A stretch of 64,000 bases of DNA from Ctenosaura bakeri. Its lineage: Eukaryota; Chordata; Lepidosauria; Squamata; Iguanidae. Shown here one piece after another: positions 62,029 to 64,000 of the stretch. Numbering within the stretch: the stretch's first letter is position 1; the number at the start of each line of letters is the position of its first letter. Position numbers and translations under genes: made by a program. The stretch is taken from assembly GCA_948474755.1 (NCBI GenBank), contig CAOLHI010001315.1:310001-374000 (forward strand), in the 5' to 3' direction. The notes below the pieces were generated by a model. It saw only the letters and a program-made list of their open reading frames with translations, was not told where the DNA came from and did not search any database.

Positions 62029-62055
62029 CTTACTTACTTACTTACTTACTTATTC
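61990..62055 (+). repeat. (TTTA)n / (CTTA)n simple repeat
   Basis: TTTATTTATTTATTTATTTA then TTACTTACTTACTTACTTA. Confidence 0.93.
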
Positions 62056-62439
62056 AGTACCATCTATGTACACGGTACTTTAAAAGTAAAACAACCAAAA
62101 AACAGTGGATCCCGCCAAAGGTCTAAAATATATGTATATGTGTACACACACACACATACAGAAGGATGGAAGGAATAATAAAAGTATACCATGTAATCGT
62201 AAAACAAATTATCTAAATAAAATACAAAAAAATACAATGAAGCAAACTGACAAATACATGTAATCAAAATATACAAGATTATAAAACAATATGGAACTAA
62301 AATTCCAAAATTCTTCATATATTAGAACAAAGTTTTTTTAAAAAATTAAACAATTCTATTAGAAACACAAAGTTCAAACTATTTAAACACATATTTTATT
62401 TAACATGTATTTAGCACATATTTTTTTAAAAAAGAGCCC

Positions 62440-63420
62440 ACTCCGTTCAATGTCCCTTCTACCACAAGAAGTAAGATGCAAAGGTCTACCTAAATAAAAA
62501 GATCTTTGCCTGCTAGCAGAGAGGGGGCCAACCGAGCCTCCCATGGGAGGGAGTTCCATAACCCAGGAGCAGCCACCAAGAAGACCCCCTCATGTGTCCT
62601 CACCAAATGTTCCTGCAATGGTGGCAGGACAGAGAGAAATCAAGGTACACTTCATTAATTTGCAGGTCTCTTCTGCTCCACTTTCTTGCATGTTTCATAA
62701 GCATGCTGCAGGACTCACCCTGCAGCGCCATTTGCAGGGTGGGAGCATGGGTGGCAGGAAGATGGAGGCCCTTCTGGCCTCCTGCAGGCTGGACGGGTGG
62801 GCCATTTCTGGGGATGGAGGGCCTTGCGGGGATAACCAGAAGCCCACGAAGCGGCGGCCAGTCAGAGCACACCTCCTGCGCTTAGACTGGCTGCCATGGC
62901 CTGCTGGGCGGTCATAGGGGATCACCTCCCCTACAGCCGCCTGGGAAACCAGCAATCCAGGTCCATGCTACTTCCCACCCACCCTCTCTTTGTAGTTTGT
63001 TATGGCTGTTCACCTGTTATGTTGGCTATTGTGTATTGGTTTTATGGTTTTGTTCTGTTGCTTCTCTGTCACAGCTTATTGGCGGTCACACGCGTCTCGG
63101 ATCCAGGTGGGTCAGGGTCAATGGCCTTTGGGCAAGGTTCATTGGCCCCTTGTGGTTTGGAAGGGGATGCAAGGCGGCAGCAAGCATGTCCGGCTCAGGG
63201 GGACATGCTTTGCTTGCACCTCCTGGTGACAGGGGGTCCTGGTGGTGGGATCCCCTGGTGGCCATTAGTGATTCCAGCACTGGGTTGGAAGCTTGGGTAT
63301 ATTGGTCAGCAGCGGGCTGACCGATGGCAAGGATCCAGACCCATGTTTTGGCCAACCCATTGTATGCTGTAGCCAATAAAGTTGTGGCCTTTGTTCCCCA
63401 ATTTTGGTGTGTTGTCTATT
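62440..63420 (+). mobile_element. Composite repeat: interspersed repeat then LTR-like end
   Basis: 62520-62640 (GGGAGGGAGTTCCATAACCC) is a common sauropsid repeat. 62660-63420 has LTR features, including AATAAA at about 63374 followed by GTTGTGGCCTTTGTTCCCC. Ends and target duplication could not be set. ORFs inside are not convincing. Confidence 0.4.
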
Positions 63421-63584
63421 CTGAAGCCCCATCGCCACTACCCACGCAAACTGTTCCTTTTTTTCCCTCTTGCATTTCACTGGACTGCAGGCAGCCAGCT
63501 GCGATCTCACCCCACTGAAAGAACAGCACAGCTCTGGAGTCCATGCTTTGGTTCAGAAAACACAAGGAAGCTTCTTGCTCCTAC

Positions 63585-63656
63585 CTTGCTCTACTCAGCT
63601 GTAGGTCCTGGAGATGTCAGTGACACAGCGTCCAGTCCCACATCTACCTCTCAGCT
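63585..63656 (-). other. Candidate non-coding first exon of the minus-strand BPI-like gene
   Basis: Minus-strand exon-like sequence ending AGCAAG|GTAGGA, starting about 28 nt below a TATA box. It has no long frame, only two short upstream ORFs. It would splice to TCTTTCCAG before 57551, 31 nt ahead of the ATG. Members of this family often have a non-coding first exon. This is inference from signals; no transcript supports it here. Confidence 0.35.
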
Positions 63657-63683
63657 CATTTCAGTACGGAAAGGAACCTTGGC

Positions 63684-63689
63684 TTTATA
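63684..63689 (-). promoter_or_regulatory. Candidate TATA box (CATATAAAGCC, minus strand)
   Basis: A clear TATAAA on the minus strand with the right spacing to a GT-bounded exon-like segment at 63585-63656. A weaker TTAAAAG at about 57594-57600 is the alternative promoter close to the ATG. Confidence 0.35.
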
Positions 63690-64000
63690 TGGCTAACTGG
63701 CATGGGCAAAAAAACCGTGGGAGATTAGGAGAGGTGACAATTTCACGTTTAACAAGGGTGTAGAACATTTACTTGTTCTTCTGAACACACTGAGGAAATG
63801 AGTAGGTTTTTGTCTATACACAATGCACCATGTATATTTGGTTTGAAAATAATCAACAAACTCCCTAACCAAATATATCAAGGCTTAACAGTTTTGAGGA
63901 ACTGATATGACAGAATTTCCAGTATCTGAATCCCTCCAAGTCAAACTTCAAGATCCAACAGTGGCTATTTAAGGCCTTTTCAACTTTCAAAGTACTGTCA

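Noticed and set aside
62543..63372. Overlapping ORFs of 97-158 codons
   Set aside because: They fall in a composite repeat with LTR-like features; no family motif, no splice pattern, and frames overlap on both strands.

Overview
The window looks like nuclear DNA from a squamate reptile (lizard or snake). It has short exons split by large introns. It is dense in CR1 LINE 3' ends with the ATTCTATG tail, and also holds tRNA- and 5S-rRNA-derived SINEs, an RTE/BovB-like fragment, SPIN-like hAT elements and many palindromic MITEs. Species and chromosome cannot be fixed from the sequence alone.

The only host genes I can support are two paralogues of the BPI/LBP/PLUNC superfamily (BPI fold-containing family B type), arranged tail to tail. 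The plus-strand gene enters from the left edge already in progress. Ten coding exons (4275-4338 to 23582-23605) give the end of the N-terminal BPI domain, the central linker and the whole C-terminal domain (277 residues in the window), followed by a 3' UTR and AATAAA at 24998-25003. The minus-strand gene is complete: 15 coding exons from an ATG at 57520 to a stop at 27549-27551, 1395 nt, encoding 464 residues. It has a signal peptide, a [12 protein letters not shown] start to the mature protein, the conserved Cys pair (C140, C176) and both BPI domains. All splice phases agree, and exon lengths match between the two genes (64/61, 92/92, 177/192, 57/54, 168/177, 68/68, 43/46, 64/64, 77/77), so they are duplicates. 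A TATA box near 63684 with a candidate non-coding first exon at about 63585-63656 may be the promoter of the minus gene.

Layout: 1-25.0 kb plus-strand gene and its introns; 25.0-27.15 kb short intergenic gap with SINEs, including a 5S-rRNA-derived one; 27.15-57.5 kb minus-strand gene; 57.5-64 kb its 5' region or first intron. The introns are mostly transposon. They contain about 18 CR1 fragments; about 17 copies of a ~180-bp near-perfect palindromic MITE with GGCCATTTCCGCAC termini and 3-bp target duplications; several larger MITE families with related termini; three SPIN-like hAT elements with clean 8-bp duplications; a smaller hAT; Tigger/pogo-like elements with TA duplications; LTRs; and Penelope-like remnants with hammerhead-ribozyme-like cores.

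Nested insertions are common and allow relative dating: MITEs split SINEs, an LTR splits a MITE, CR1 splits a Tigger element, and a hAT splits a CR1. The most rewarding leads are the palindromic MITE system and its related families, the SPIN-like trio, the hammerhead-like motifs, a tandem duplication whose copies differ by TE insertions, and a weak 5' splice site (GTTGGT) in the otherwise intact minus-strand gene.
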